A stretch of 64,000 nucleotides of DNA from assembly GCF_017591425.1 (NCBI RefSeq), contig NW_024466459.1, positions 9,176,001 to 9,240,000 on the forward strand, in the 5' to 3' direction. The notes under the pieces were generated by a model. It was not told the DNA's origin. It saw only the letters and a list, made by a program, of their open reading frames with translations, and did not search any database. This document shows positions 1 through 17,807 of the stretch, piece after piece (position 1 is the first letter of the stretch; each line of letters begins with the position of its first letter). This DNA is from Ochotona curzoniae. Taxonomy: Eukaryota; Chordata; Mammalia; Lagomorpha; Ochotonidae. Both the position numbers and the translations under genes were made by a program.

Positions 1-132
1 GTGCTGCGGATGAGTGAAGTGAAAGCTTTGTAGAATGGGGTGGGGGCGTCCTGGGTGAGCCTGGACTGAGCTTGGGGATGCTGACCCCTGGCCTGGATAG
101 CCCTTCCTGGGCAGCCTGGTGGCCACACTCAC

Positions 133-7374
<7,242 letters not shown>

Positions 7375-7384
7375 TCTCTTCCTC

Positions 7385-9958
7385 CTGTAGAATGGCAGCA
7401 ACTGTCAGCTCCCAGAACCCCCCACGCCACGCCACACCACACCACGCCATGCCTCGTGTCACCAGACGCTCTGCAGGTCTGCATCCTGCCCGAAACAAGC
7501 CCCTTCTTGTCTCTGGGGACTCCGTGCTCTGAGCCTGGCCCCAGGCCAGGTCTTTTGGAGCTGGCCACCTACACGGCAGGCAGGGACAGACTCCCCCAAC
7601 CAGGTTACACCCTTATCCCTTCAGCCCTGGCCCACCTGCCTGGGGCCCAAGCAGGAAGCTGGCCTCCCTATTCTGGACTCCTGCACCCCTGCCTTCCACC
7701 CCACCTCCACGTGCCCTGTCAGGACAAGTTTCTGGAGCTCCTAAGCAGCTCAGCACGCCTCCTTCCTTCTGCTCACTTCCCAGGGGCCCCTGTGGGTTTT
7801 TGCTTCACTTTTTTAATTGAAAAGTCAGATACACAGAGAGAAGGAGAGACAGAGAGGAAGCTCTTCCATCCAATGATCACTCCCCATGTGGCCACAACGG
7901 CTGGAGCTGAGCCGATCCGAAGCCAGGAGCCTCCTCCAGGTCTCCCATGCGGGTGCAGGGTCCCAAGGCTTTGGGCCATCCTCAACTGCTTTCCCAGGCC
8001 ACAAGCAGGGAGCTGGATGGGATTAGAACCGGTACCCATATGGGATCCCAGCGTGTGCAGGGCAAGGGCCTTAGCCGCTAGGCTACCACACCGTGCTAGG
8101 CCCGCTTTGCTTCACTTGAAACCACCCCAGCTCATCAGTGACTGCCAGGACAGGCACAAGCAGCCCTGAAGCCCCCAGAGGGAGAGAAGCCAGCAGCCTG
8201 TGGGGAGCCCAGGGCCTACAGAGCAGCCGGTCAAGGGCAGGAGCCAGATCTCCCAGGCTGCTGGTCTTCCCCTCTGGAAATCTTCCTCAGCCCCTGGCTG
8301 TGGGGCAGTGGGGGATGGGGTGTGGATGGGGCCAGAGGTCCCTACAGGGCAAAGGGCAGGAAGGCTCTCCTTCCCACACATGGGATCCTCTTACTGTTGC
8401 CAGCGGCCTGGGGAGCAAGCCCTGAGCTGGTCAGGAAGGCTCCAGGGAAGTGTTTCTTGCTGTCTTGGGGTGTGGGCACCACACCCACATGCTACACAAT
8501 CTTGGGCCTCCCCAGTGGCACCATTAGCCAGGCAGGTGTGGGCACCGGAGGGACAAGCCCAGCTCTTACTCATCGCCCCGAGCGCCGGGCTGCACACAGT
8601 GCTGCATACATGCGGTCCTGCAGCAGCACGCACCCCACACTGTGCAGGACTGCGACACCCGCACTGGAGCTCGTGGTCAGCAGGGAGAGGGGCTGCTTCC
8701 CAGACCAGGGGGAGGGGACAGTAAAAGCTGTGGGGACATCCCAATCCAACGGCCAGCATGAGGAAGTCCTTGACAGGTTCCAGGCAGTATAGATGTCACA
8801 TTTAGCCTCCACATTATTCTAGGAGCCTGTAAGATGGCAGACAGGAGCTTGGAACATTTTCTTAGATTCAGCTAAAAGCTGAATGGAAGGCGTGGCCATG
8901 GTGGGCTGGGCCAAGCTGGCAGGATCCCCCCTTCCCACCAAGCAACCAGAACTAGGTCCCTGAAGGATATGACTGCCACTCTGGCCTCCACTCAGGGACA
9001 CACACATGAACTCCACATCTCAGGGCTGCCCTGTTCCCTCCTCCTCCACGGGACTCCCCACACATAGTACACCAGCACCTGCCCTCCTCACCCCCAGCTC
9101 TCTCCTGCTTACCCACCTCCTGGCCCAGGGTCTTAGGGGACCACACCCCTCCCTTGCTGCCTCCCAGATGCAAACTCTGTCCAGGGGCAGCAACGGTTGG
9201 GGCACTTGCACCCAGCCCTGGTGCTTGAGGTGGGGCACCCCTTAGGGATAGGAGGAATCCTGCCCTGCCTGGGAGTAGAGAAGGGTACCCTCCCCCTCCC
9301 CCCCGCCCCAGCACACACCAGTCACACCTGGGGCTGAGCAGGTGGGACAGGAGGCTGACATTGGGGGGTTACAGAACAGGGCACCTACGCAAGGCTGAGC
9401 CAAGTCAGGAGAGCTTCCTGGAAGAAGGGTGTCTGGGGCCGAGGAGAGCAGGCGTGGGTTTGGCCCCGAAGGCCTGCGGCACCACACCCCGCACTGTTTG
9501 CCTGGCAGGGTGCTGTTCCCAGAGGGGCCCAGCCCAGTAGGGCAGCCCCTGCTGCGGCCCACTTCTCCCCCACACGCCGACCCCAGCTACCTCCGCCCAG
9601 AGTCTTAAGGACTTTCCTTCTCCTGTACCACACTCTCCCCTTCCCGGGGGTGGGGTAGGTGGAGGAGTGCCTCTGCTCCCAACTGCCCCTGGGCACAGCC
9701 GTGCAGGCTGGGCACCTGCCCTGGGCAGTCCCGCCATAGGGAAGCAGGGCCTGCCAGTCTTCAACAAGAGGAAGGGGAAACAAAAGCGCCGACTAGTTTG
9801 CCTACGCGGCTGCCCAGGTTCGGGTGGGCAGCTAGTGTGTCCTCGCCGCTCCGGGAGCCCATGTGGGCACCGGGGACTAGCGGGGGGCGGCTTTGCGCCC
9901 CTTGCTGTTCCCCCTACCCGCGCTGCCCCAGGTGCCCCAGGCCGGCGGCTGGACGTAC
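7385..9958 (-). other. ITGB4: ITGB4 intron 1
   Basis: About 2.6 kb between the non-coding exon and the signal-peptide exon. It holds one young SINE (7811-8105). The rest is GC-rich unique sequence with no exon or RNA that I can support. Long open frames here are composition effects. Confidence 0.6.
7811..8105 (-). mobile_element. C-repeat SINE, young subtype, with TSD
   Basis: Antisense copy: TTTTTAATTGAAAAGTCAGA at the tail end and GCCGCTAGGCTACCAC at the head end. The 12-bp duplication TTTGCTTCACTT lies at 7799-7810 and 8106-8117. In ITGB4 intron 1. Confidence 0.93.
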
Positions 9959-10520
9959 CTCGGCGCGGACTCGCGCGCTCGGGAGCCGGGAGCTGCAGGC
10001 GCTGGAGCGAGCCCGGGGGTCCGGAGCGCGGGCGGCGGAGGGCAACGGCGGCGCGGCGGCGGCGGCGGCGGCGGGCGGGGAGCGGGCAGCACTTTATGGG
10101 GCGGGCAGCAGGTAAGAAGGAGGCGCTGGTGAGTCAGGAGCGCCGCATTCCTGCGTACAGCGCGCACCTGTCGGGGCAGGAGCCCGGCCGCCGCCGCCAC
10201 CGCCGCAGCCGGATCCGCCCCCCGGAAAGGGCTGCGGCTCCCCCGGCGCCGGCTCTGAGCCGAGACCCGCTGCGGCGGGGGCCCAGGGAGGAGCCGCCCC
10301 CTCTCGCTCCAGAGCAACCCCGGGCGCGGAGCCTGGGCTCCAGGCTTCAGTGCCCGGACAGGGTCGGGACTGGTGCCTTAGTCCCCTGCAGCTCCCAGCT
10401 CTTGGACTGCGAGCCACCACGGAGCTGTGCCACTGCTGCCCGACGGGCGCCAGGCCACTGCGGGTGCGTACCGCCCCGTCCTTCTCGTGGCAAGGATGGG
10501 GTCCGGTAGGTGCCGCAGGT
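9790..10520. promoter_or_regulatory. ITGB4: ITGB4 promoter CpG island
   Basis: The stretch is very GC- and CpG-rich and contains a GGC trinucleotide run at about 10048-10077. On the minus strand a GC box (GCCCGCCCC, about 10106-10098) sits directly upstream of a TATA-like CATAAAG at 10098-10092. Exon 1 ends at 9959. Function is inferred from position and composition. Confidence 0.7.
9959..10067 (-). other. ITGB4: ITGB4 non-coding exon 1 (5' end approximate)
   Basis: The minus strand reads GAGTCCGCGCCGAG followed by the donor GTACGT (9958-9953), which I recall as closely matching the 3' end of human ITGB4 exon 1. The 5' end is inferred: a CATAAAG box lies at 10098-10092, so transcription may start near 10067. 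No ATG is needed here because translation starts in exon 2. The donor is seen directly; the cap site is a guess. Confidence 0.6.
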
Positions 10521-12343
10521 CTCAGCTCGACTCTGCTCCTCGGCGGGTCGTCTCAGCCTGCCGCTCCCGCCCCTCCACTGGGTCAGGCGAGAGGTTTGAA
10601 CCAGCGGCTTAACCTGCTTCAGAAGTGAATAGCACTCGCGGAGACGCCAACATGCCAGCAGGAACGGGCGCTTGGCGACAAGCTGGTGCACAGATGTGAG
10701 CCTTGGCCAGGCTGCCTCCAGGCTGCTGTTGTGCAGCACGAGGGGGCAGGTGGCCCTGTGCCTTGTTTTCTCAGTCTCACCTCCTAGCCAGGCCCAGAGA
10801 ATGCTCCACCCCTCGCAGCTCCAGGCTGGTCCTCTGTTTGGCAGGCCCTTGGCCTCCTAACCCTTGCCTCTCTGAAGACCATGTTCGCTGTGCCCAGAGG
10901 GCCTTCCTTTCCTTGGGGCTTAACCATTCCTTTGCGGATGGTTGCTACCTGGGCTGGAGAATGGTCACCACATTGGATTGTGGCACCTGAGGACAGACAT
11001 TTATGCACAGCCCCTGGTGCGCAATAGGTGACCAGTAGAAGTGTGGCTGAACCGGGCTGGGCGGTGCCTTCCCTGGACCCCAGCAGTTTCAGCTACAAGC
11101 AGATCCAGGTTCTGCCCATGCCAGGACGTATTGGCTGCACACATGGTCGGAGTCTAGGGCAGGAGCTCTGCCTGGGGTCTGCTCTAGGGGAGCTGGGCTG
11201 CTCCAGCAGGTGCCCTGTCCTGCCACATCCAGCCTGCACTAGAGGGGTCTGGCTCTGTCACTGGCACCCCTAGGTAGGCTGGGGTGGACCGTCTACATCT
11301 GCTAGCTGGAGGGGGGTTGGCACTCCTTCCTGGAGAAGACCTGGGCTCCCAGGGAGGGGTTTGGTGGCTTAGTCCCCTCTGGGCTCAGTGGCCCCTCCCT
11401 TCCCTTCTGAAATTGGTGTGAGGTGGGGGAAGTTGGGGACTGGGGCCCTGCCGCTGCAGAGAGCTCCCTGAGGAGGCTTTGCTGAGTCAAACCAGGGGTC
11501 CCTGTGGATTCCTGGGGTCCAGTAGGCTGTTAGGAGCCTGGGGAGAAGGTGCATGACCTTCCGTGAAAACCCCAGGCCCATATGACAGAGGGACTATATG
11601 TGGGTTTGTTGGGAAAGCCGTATCTAGCTTCCCTGGTCCTCCCAAGCAAGCTGCTGACCCCCGAAGGGTTAAAGAGCACGCTGCGGCATGTTCATTGTTG
11701 GAAGCAAAATAAGAGCCTGCTCTCTCATTCTGCAGCTTCAGGGCCAGGCTGGCTCCAGGGGGCTCCCTCATCTAAGCCCTCCCAGAGAGAGCTGAGGCCC
11801 CAGGAACCTCAGACCCTCCTCCCATCTGCCTGCACCCCTCCCCAGGCCAAGCTTGTTTGTGTGTCACATTGCTGGAGCATCTGAGACAGAGGGTGCAGCA
11901 ATAAGTGGGTTGAAATGCCTGCGGGCTTCACGCAGTGCCATGTTTCAACTCAAGGGGCCTGCAGGATGTGCCTGCCTGTTCTAGAGGGTGTAGCTGAGCC
12001 ACAGATTCCTGGGCTTGAAGATGTACCTCCCATAAACAAGGAGAATCCTGGCCAGGCCAGGCTAGGTGTGAGCCACGAAGTCCAGCGGCCAGTGTCCACC
12101 ACACGCCCTGACTGAGGGCAGTGGCTTCTCAGGTGAGACTCGCTGGGCTTGTTATCTCCCCATATATTTATATTTACAGAGTTGCAGATACTGTGGCACT
12201 TCAACACTCCAGCATCGCCTTCCCAGAAGTAGTAAGCACCTCATTAAATAAGCTTGCAATTCAGTTCATATTCAGAATTTCTTGCTGTTCCCAAAATACC
12301 CAATTTAAAAAAAAAAATAAAATTGAAGAAAAACTTTGAGCCT

Positions 12344-12545
12344 GGGACTGGTACTGTGGCATAGCAAGCTAAGCTTCTGCCTGTAATGCCAGCATCCCAT
12401 GTGGGCACCAGCTGGAGTCCTGGTGGTTCCACTTCTCATCCAGCTACCTGTGCGTGACCTGGGAAGGCAGCAGAGGGCTCAAGTGGTGGGGCCCCTTCAT
12501 GCACATGGGAGACCCAGAGGAAGCTCCTGGCTGATTGCATTCAGT
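12344..12545 (+). mobile_element. C-repeat SINE, 3'-truncated
   Basis: Head GGGACTGGTACTGTGGCATA, GCATCCCATGTGGGCACCAG and GGGAGACCCAGAGGAAGCTC, then the match is lost. Confidence 0.78.
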
Positions 12546-12688
12546 GATGTGTTGCGGGCAGGGCTGGTCATGGCACTGAGTACTTTGGCAGGTGACGACT
12601 CACTAGTGGGGCTGCTCAAGTCAGTTATGTGGCTAAGGAAGTTAACCATCATGCAGCACATTATTTTGCATTGACTAGACGTACTCCA

Positions 12689-12957
12689 GGGGGGCAGGCG
12701 TTGGGTGGTTAAGATGCTGTTTTGGGACCTGAGCCTCACATCGCAGTGTGTGTTTCAAGTCCGAGCTGCACTCTAATTCCAGCTTCTTGCTCCTGTGCAG
12801 CCTGGGAAGCGGCAGCTGAGGCACCTGGGGCCTCAGCCGGGAGGCCTGGATCTGTGTCCCTGGCTCCTGGCCCAGTCCTGGCTACAGTCAGCATGTAGGG
12901 AAGGAACCAGCAGATCCCTCTCCCTGCCTTTCAAATAGAAGAAAAACAAAGCAAAAC
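12689..12957 (+). mobile_element. C-repeat SINE, old
   Basis: Head GGGGGGCAGGCGTTGGG, AGCCTGGGAAGCGGCAGC, CTCCTGGC, GGAACCAGCAGATCC and CTTTCAAATAGAAG tail. Confidence 0.75.
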
Positions 12958-13149
12958 ACCACCTCAGGTGAATTATATCCCTCCAAAAACACAGAAATAA
13001 GTTTCTTTAAAGTTTTCCTATTATATAAATAACTTTTTTTCATTTTTTATTATATTTTTGACAATCTTTATATATAGTTAATTAGGGTAAAAAAGTTCAA
13101 GTGCTATAGGAAAGTGGGTAAGACTATTATTTCCATATTGTTTCCTTCA

Positions 13150-13935
13150 TAAACAACTATCTTTTATGTTAAGTTTACAGCTCAGTGGTTTGGAGTGTGA
13201 AGTACATTCACAGTACAAAGTTCATTTAAAAAAAAATTTAATTCAAAGTTAAGGAAGGGGAAAAGAGGTGGCTGTAATAGCCAGGGATCTGTGCTGGGCT
13301 GAAGCCAGGAGCCAGGAGCCCAAGGGCTTTGGTCATCTTCCTTGCTTACTCAGGTGCACGAGCAGGGAGCTGGATCAGAAGTTGAGCAGCCAGCACCCAG
13401 AGGATATGCCCGCCTGACAGGCAGTGACTTAACCCACTACTGTCACAGTGCTGGCCCCACGAACCTCATCTTGAAAAACCATGATTTTGTATCCAGTTCA
13501 GTAGTAGGTCTCCATCTCACCATGTTACCAGCCCCTGGCACCCACCTATTTTCTGTGAACTTTGCTACTCTCAACCACTCATACGATCACACAGGCTTTG
13601 TGATCGTGAGCTGGCTTATCACTCTGGTGTCGGCTCCTCTAGATCCACACACGTGGAAGAGCATGTGATATGACCTGCCCTTTGTGACAGCTGACCCCAC
13701 TGCTTGTGGAGAGCACGTTGACCCATCCTTCCATGCAGGGGCGTCTGCTGAGTTCCCACTACCTAGCGAGTAAGGTCACCAGCAACACAAGTGGGCAGAT
13801 GCTCCTAAGACCCTGCATTCCTTAGGATAAAGACCCAGGAGTGGGACTGCTGGGTCAGGTAGCTACTTCTAATTCTAGTACACAATCCCAACAACAGTAC
13901 ACAAGGGATCATAATTACACACACACACATTTCCA
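13150..13935 (-). mobile_element. L1M-type LINE relic (3' part), interrupted by a SINE
   Basis: Pieces match the old mammalian L1M 3' region in antisense: TTACAGCTCAGTGGTTT with CATTCACAG near 13170-13215, CCAGCCCCTGGCACCCACC near 13525, GGCTTATCACT near 13610, GGAGTGGGACTGCTGGGTCA near 13835-13860 and CCCAACAACAGTACACAAGG near 13885. A C-repeat SINE (13227-13458) splits it. Confidence 0.65.
13227..13458 (-). mobile_element. C-repeat SINE inside an L1M relic
   Basis: Antisense: TTAAAAAAAAATTTAA, GCTGAAGCCAGGAGCC, CAGGGAGCTGGATCAGAAG and GTCACAGTGCTGGCCCC at the head. It splits L1M sequence, so it is younger than that element. Confidence 0.8.
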
Positions 13936-13967
13936 CTTAATTTTTTTTCCTGGAGAATGCTGCTTCT

Positions 13968-14190
13968 TCAGCCACTATAGACTAGTTACTCCTTGGGCTC
14001 AGGAGGCACAGGCATCGAAGATGGACACTCACTTTTGGGATGACTCCACAGCTGCGGCCTCCACCATGTTCTCAGTGACCAACTTTATGGCTCTGTCCTT
14101 GGCCAGGCACTGGCAGTTAGTGATTGGGTTGCCCGTGGCCATGGCCTTTTGTGCTGTGCCATTGTTCTTTCTTTTCTTCGTTGTCTTATT
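13968..14190 (-). pseudogene. RPS26: RPS26 processed pseudogene, truncated
   Basis: The minus strand reads TTKKRKNNGTAQKA, then a passage like PIRCTNCARC (here PITNCQCLA), then KDRAIKLVTENMVEAAAV, which matches the start of ribosomal protein S26 over about 45 residues. Beyond that the match continues at DNA level (GTCTTCGATGCC-like) but with frame breaks. The second half of the gene is missing, and an A-rich run follows (13947-13938 on the minus strand). It has no introns, so it is a retrocopy. Recognition is from memory of S26. Confidence 0.75.
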
Positions 14191-14344
14191 CAGCACCATT
14201 GATGGGAAGATCCATTTTTTTTTCACTGCAAATGTTACCAAGGGGAATGAATTCCATATACTGGTCTCTAATTCATTGCAGCCTTTCTCCCCCTATTTTC
14301 AGGTACCCCAATGTGGTAAGCAGGATCCCTTCAAATCAGTTCTT

Positions 14345-14550
14345 TGGCCTTGCATGTCAGTTTAAGTCCTGGTTTTCCATTTCTAGTCCAACTGTTACTG
14401 TGCCTGAGAAGGCAGCGGAGGATGGCCCAAGTGTTTGGGTCCCTGAACCCACATGGGAGATGTGGTTTTGGTCTGACCCGCTCCAGCCATTGCGGTCATT
14501 TAGGGACTAAACCAGTGGATGGAAGCGCTTTCAATCTGCATCAATCTTTT
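14345..14550 (+). mobile_element. C-repeat SINE, partial
   Basis: CAGTTTAAGTCCTGG, GAGAAGGCAGCGGAGGATGG, CCCAAGTGTTTGGGTCCCTG and CCAGTGGATGGAAGC without a clear head. Confidence 0.72.
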
Positions 14551-14559
14551 CAGTACATG

Positions 14560-14860
14560 AGAAGCATTCATTTATTTGAAAGGCAGGTCGACAGGAAGGA
14601 GAGCCCTCTACCTAGTGTTGGCATCTCAGAGGGCACAGGATCACAACGTGGATCCACTTCCAACCTAGCTAGCTGGTAATGGTCTGGGAAAGCAAGAGAG
14701 GACAGCTTAAAGCCTTGGGCCCCTGGACCCACATGGGAGAGCGAGGCTCCTGGCTGCAGATCAGCCCAGCTCCGGCTGATAGAGCCACTGGAGGAGTGAA
14801 TCAATAGATAGAAGCTTTGTCTCCGCTCTGTAACTGCCTTTTAATAAAAATGAGAGCGCG
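14560..14860 (+). mobile_element. C-repeat SINE, composite
   Basis: It begins like an antisense tail (CATTTATTTGAAAGGCAGG) and continues in sense (TCTGGGAAAGCAAGAGAGG, CATGGGAGAGCGAGGCTCC, TAACTGCCTTTTAATAAAAA), so it is probably two joined copies. Confidence 0.65.
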
Positions 14861-14865
14861 CTTCC

Positions 14866-15100
14866 AATTGCTGGCTTATTCTCCAAATGCCCACAGCTGC
14901 CAGAGATGGGCCAGGAACCTGGAACTCCATCTAATCTCGTCTCCCACATGGATGGCAGGGACTCAAGCCCCTGCGCTGTCCTCTGCTGTCCCCCAGGATA
15001 TACAACAGCAGAAAGATGGAGAAAATGTGGAAAAGGAGTGGCCAAGATCATGGCCAGCACTCTGAAACGGAATGCAGGCATCCCAAGTAGTGGCTGACCT
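14866..15100 (-). mobile_element. C-repeat-like fragment, antisense
   Basis: GGGCCAGGAACCTGGAACTCC, CTCCCACATGGATGGCAGGGA and GGAATGCAGGCATCCCAAG follow the antisense order of an old lagomorph SINE, strongly diverged. Confidence 0.5.
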
Positions 15101-15220
15101 TGCTGAGACAAAATGCTCACACCAACACCCACACTGTTCATGTACGCACTGCTCTACACTTGGGCTCATTCCCTCTTTCCTTCATGGTCCAACAACCCTT
15201 TTTTAAGAAAAAGACCTTTT

Positions 15221-15554
15221 GGCCCCAGCGGCGTGGCCTAGCACTAAAGTCCTCGCCTTGAACGCACCGGGATCCCATATGGGCACCGGTTCTAATCCTG
15301 GCAGCTCCACTTCCCATCCAGCTTCCTGCTTGTGGCCTGGGAAAGCAGTCGAGGACAGCCCAAAGCCTTGGGACCCTGCATCTGCATGGGAGACCCGAAA
15401 GAGGTTCCTGGTTCCCGGCTTCGGATCGGCACAGTACCAGCTGTTGTGCTCACTTGGGGAGTGAATCATCAGATGGAAAATCTTCCTCTCTGTGTCTCCT
15501 CCTCTCTGTATATCTGACTTTCCAAAAATAAAAATAAATCTTAAAAAAAAAAAA
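15221..15554 (+). mobile_element. C-repeat SINE, young subtype, with TSD
   Basis: Head GGCCCCAGCGGCGTGGCC, AAAGTCCTCGCCTTG, B box GGTTCTAATCC, tail AAAAATAAATCTTAAAAAAA. GAAAAAGACCTTTT before (15207-15220) and GAAAAGACCTTTT after (15555-15567) are the duplication. Confidence 0.95.
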
Positions 15555-17429
15555 GAAAAGACCTTTTATTTTAGATTTCAACCATGTTACAAAGCTTAAC
15601 CATAGAGATCTCCCTCCACTCACCCAGTACCCATTGTTAGGCTCAAGGATGGCCAATGCATGGCTTCTACAACCTCCCTGCAGGCCAGAGATGTGAGGCT
15701 CAGGTGATGCAGTCTGCAGGGGATAAGAGTGCTGGGACTCAGGGCAGTGACAGCAGTGGGGGCTGGGGTGGTGACCACACCTTAGGACCTCGAGCAACCC
15801 AACTTCCCAACCATTTGGGTACCCACATTACACCAGGTACCTGTCAACAACCACCTGCTCTCATCTAGGACACCAGTAGTCACAGTCTTTGCCACACAGG
15901 CCAAGATGACAATATAGGAAGTGTTACTCCCGAGGCAAGAGGGAGAAGCAATGGCCCAACACTGGGGGGTGGGGGCAGGGATTAATGTGGGCCGAGAAGG
16001 GCAAGGAGGCTGACAGGGCAGCTGAAATGCGGTATGTACGCATGGGGTTGGGTGGGGATCAAGCTGGCAGCTGCTTGTGCACAGAAAAGTGGAGGCTCTA
16101 CTGTGGACAGAGGGGCAGTGTCCCAGTGAGGGTCACTGTGAAACAGGGGCTGGGGCAGTGTGCTATGTAAGGTGGGGGGTTACCTAGGTAGCAGCCATAG
16201 CTGTAGGAAGGTCTGAGGCGACTCATCACATGGCAAGAGTGCAGGATTTCCAGTGTGCACCTGCTGGGCCTGCAAGGACTGTGAAGCCAGCATTCAAGTC
16301 AGAATCACAGGGAGGAAGCAATGTGGGACCAGAGGACACGAGGAAAGATAGCCTGGGCAGAAACAGCTGGAGGGCCTCCCCTCTGGAACACCCGGTGTTG
16401 TCCACCCTTACAATGGGCCCAGGGTGCGCAGGCACCATCTCCTGCAGCTAGGCAGAGGGAAGGCGTGGGGAGGGGAGCGGAGGCAACTCGAAAGGCTTCC
16501 TGTGGGAAGTGAGCAGTCCTCCAGGCTTGGAATTCCCCGTTCCCCAGTTGAGGGGAGGGGTTACCCTGGCTCTGACGCATCTCTGGTTTGTTCCTCCTCT
16601 GGGTCTACAACAAAGACTGGCCAATGGTGTCTAAAGCACACTGGCTCCTGCCAGTGTGGCTACTGGAGGCCACACAGCTGCTGGCTTCCCCCGTAAAGAG
16701 GATTGGGTGGCAGTTGGTCACCACCAATGCAGGGAAGGGGCACAAGTGACTCGACAGTTCCTGTGGGGACCTCACGTTCCTGAGGCCACCTGCTGGCCCC
16801 AGGCACAGGCTGCCCCTGCCAGCAGCCTGGCCTCCTCTGAGACTCATCCTTCCTGCTGGAAGAGGAGAGTTGCCGAGAGCAAGAAAGGAAACCACTCTTC
16901 CCCAGACTCTGCCCCCTGAGGAGCCTGGGGCCCACGGGTGCTGCCTGGGGCTGCTGCGGGGTACAGATAACAGCAGAGGAAGGGTGGGGTGGCGGGATCC
17001 TCCTGGGAGTGGCTCTCCTGTAAACAATATGCAGCGGCCACCGGGCAGGAGGTGATTCATCTCTGCTGCGTGCAGATCCTGCTGGCCCAGCTTCCCGAGT
17101 ACTGGGCCGCAGCAGCCCTGCTCAGCCAGGCGCCGGCCCTCTGTCCTCTGTGGGGGATCTTGCTGCAGCCAAATTCTGATGCCACGGGCAGTCTGGGGGT
17201 TCTGGGCTGCACCTCACCTGAGAATGTGTGTGCTCGGGGCAGAGCAGTGTCCCCTCCCTGAGCTCTCACCTGCCAGACCAGAGAATAATCAGGTGACTTC
17301 TTAGCAGTGCCACAGGCGCCTGTTGCCTGACTGTCACTCTTGAGGCAGTCACCCCCAAGGAGGAGAGGAATGGGCACTTGAGCTCCTGCACAGGCCAGGC
17401 TGCAGGAGAGGCAGGGCCATCCGGGATGG

Positions 17430-17625
17430 CAGGATGTGAATACAGTATTTTAATAGGGCTATGTGGACACACACTGGCCACAGGGCCCCTCCTGGGTTGC
17501 TATGTTCTCCGATGGCTGAGGCCTTGCGCCAGCTCCTTGAGCAGCTTCAGTCCTGAAATATACATGCTGTGCCTTCCAGGGGCAGGGGTGTGATCCTCTC
17601 CAGTCCCAGGCCTGGGCAGCCCTGG
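17430..17625 (-). terminator. SAP30BP: SAP30BP 3' UTR and likely polyadenylation signal
   Basis: After the stop codon the minus strand carries ATTAAA at 17454-17449, a common variant poly(A) signal. This implies a short 3' UTR of about 190 bases. Cleavage near 17430 is inferred. Confidence 0.5.
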
Positions 17626-17807
17626 TCACTGCTTCGCCTTCTTCACAATGGTGCCCACAGCAGAGATGACAGTGGTCTTGGAGCCGCTGGCACTGGTGGT
17701 AACTGTGACAACAGCTGGCAGGGTGGCTGTGGTGGTGAGGATCGTGGGCTGAGCTATCGTGGTCACCGGGATAGCGGAGTCCCATTTGCTCTTTCTCTTC
17801 TGGGCAT
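17626..17807 (-). CDS. SAP30BP: SAP30BP exon 11 and stop
   Basis: Residues 249-308: AQKRKSKWDSAIPVTTIAQP, a Thr/Val-rich stretch, GTIVKKAKQ and TGA at 17628-17626. The acceptor is TCTCTGCAG. Confidence 0.97.

Larger units (their letters stand above)
10110..17425. other. Intergenic region between ITGB4 and SAP30BP
   Basis: It separates the start of ITGB4 from the 3' end of SAP30BP. Positions 10.5-12.3 kb look unique and gene-free. Positions 12.3-15.6 kb are a repeat cluster (SINEs, an L1M relic, an RPS26 retropseudogene). Positions 15.6-17.4 kb are unique GC-rich sequence with no supported gene. Confidence 0.65.

Noticed and set aside
9667..10509. 280-codon plus-strand open frame over the ITGB4 CpG island
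   Set aside because: Arg/Ala/Pro-rich translation of a CpG island; the stop-poor composition explains it. It overlaps the non-coding first exon and promoter.
15221..15300. tRNA-like heads of SINEs as tRNA genes
   Set aside because: A and B boxes are present, but no cloverleaf can be closed and each is followed by a SINE body and tail.
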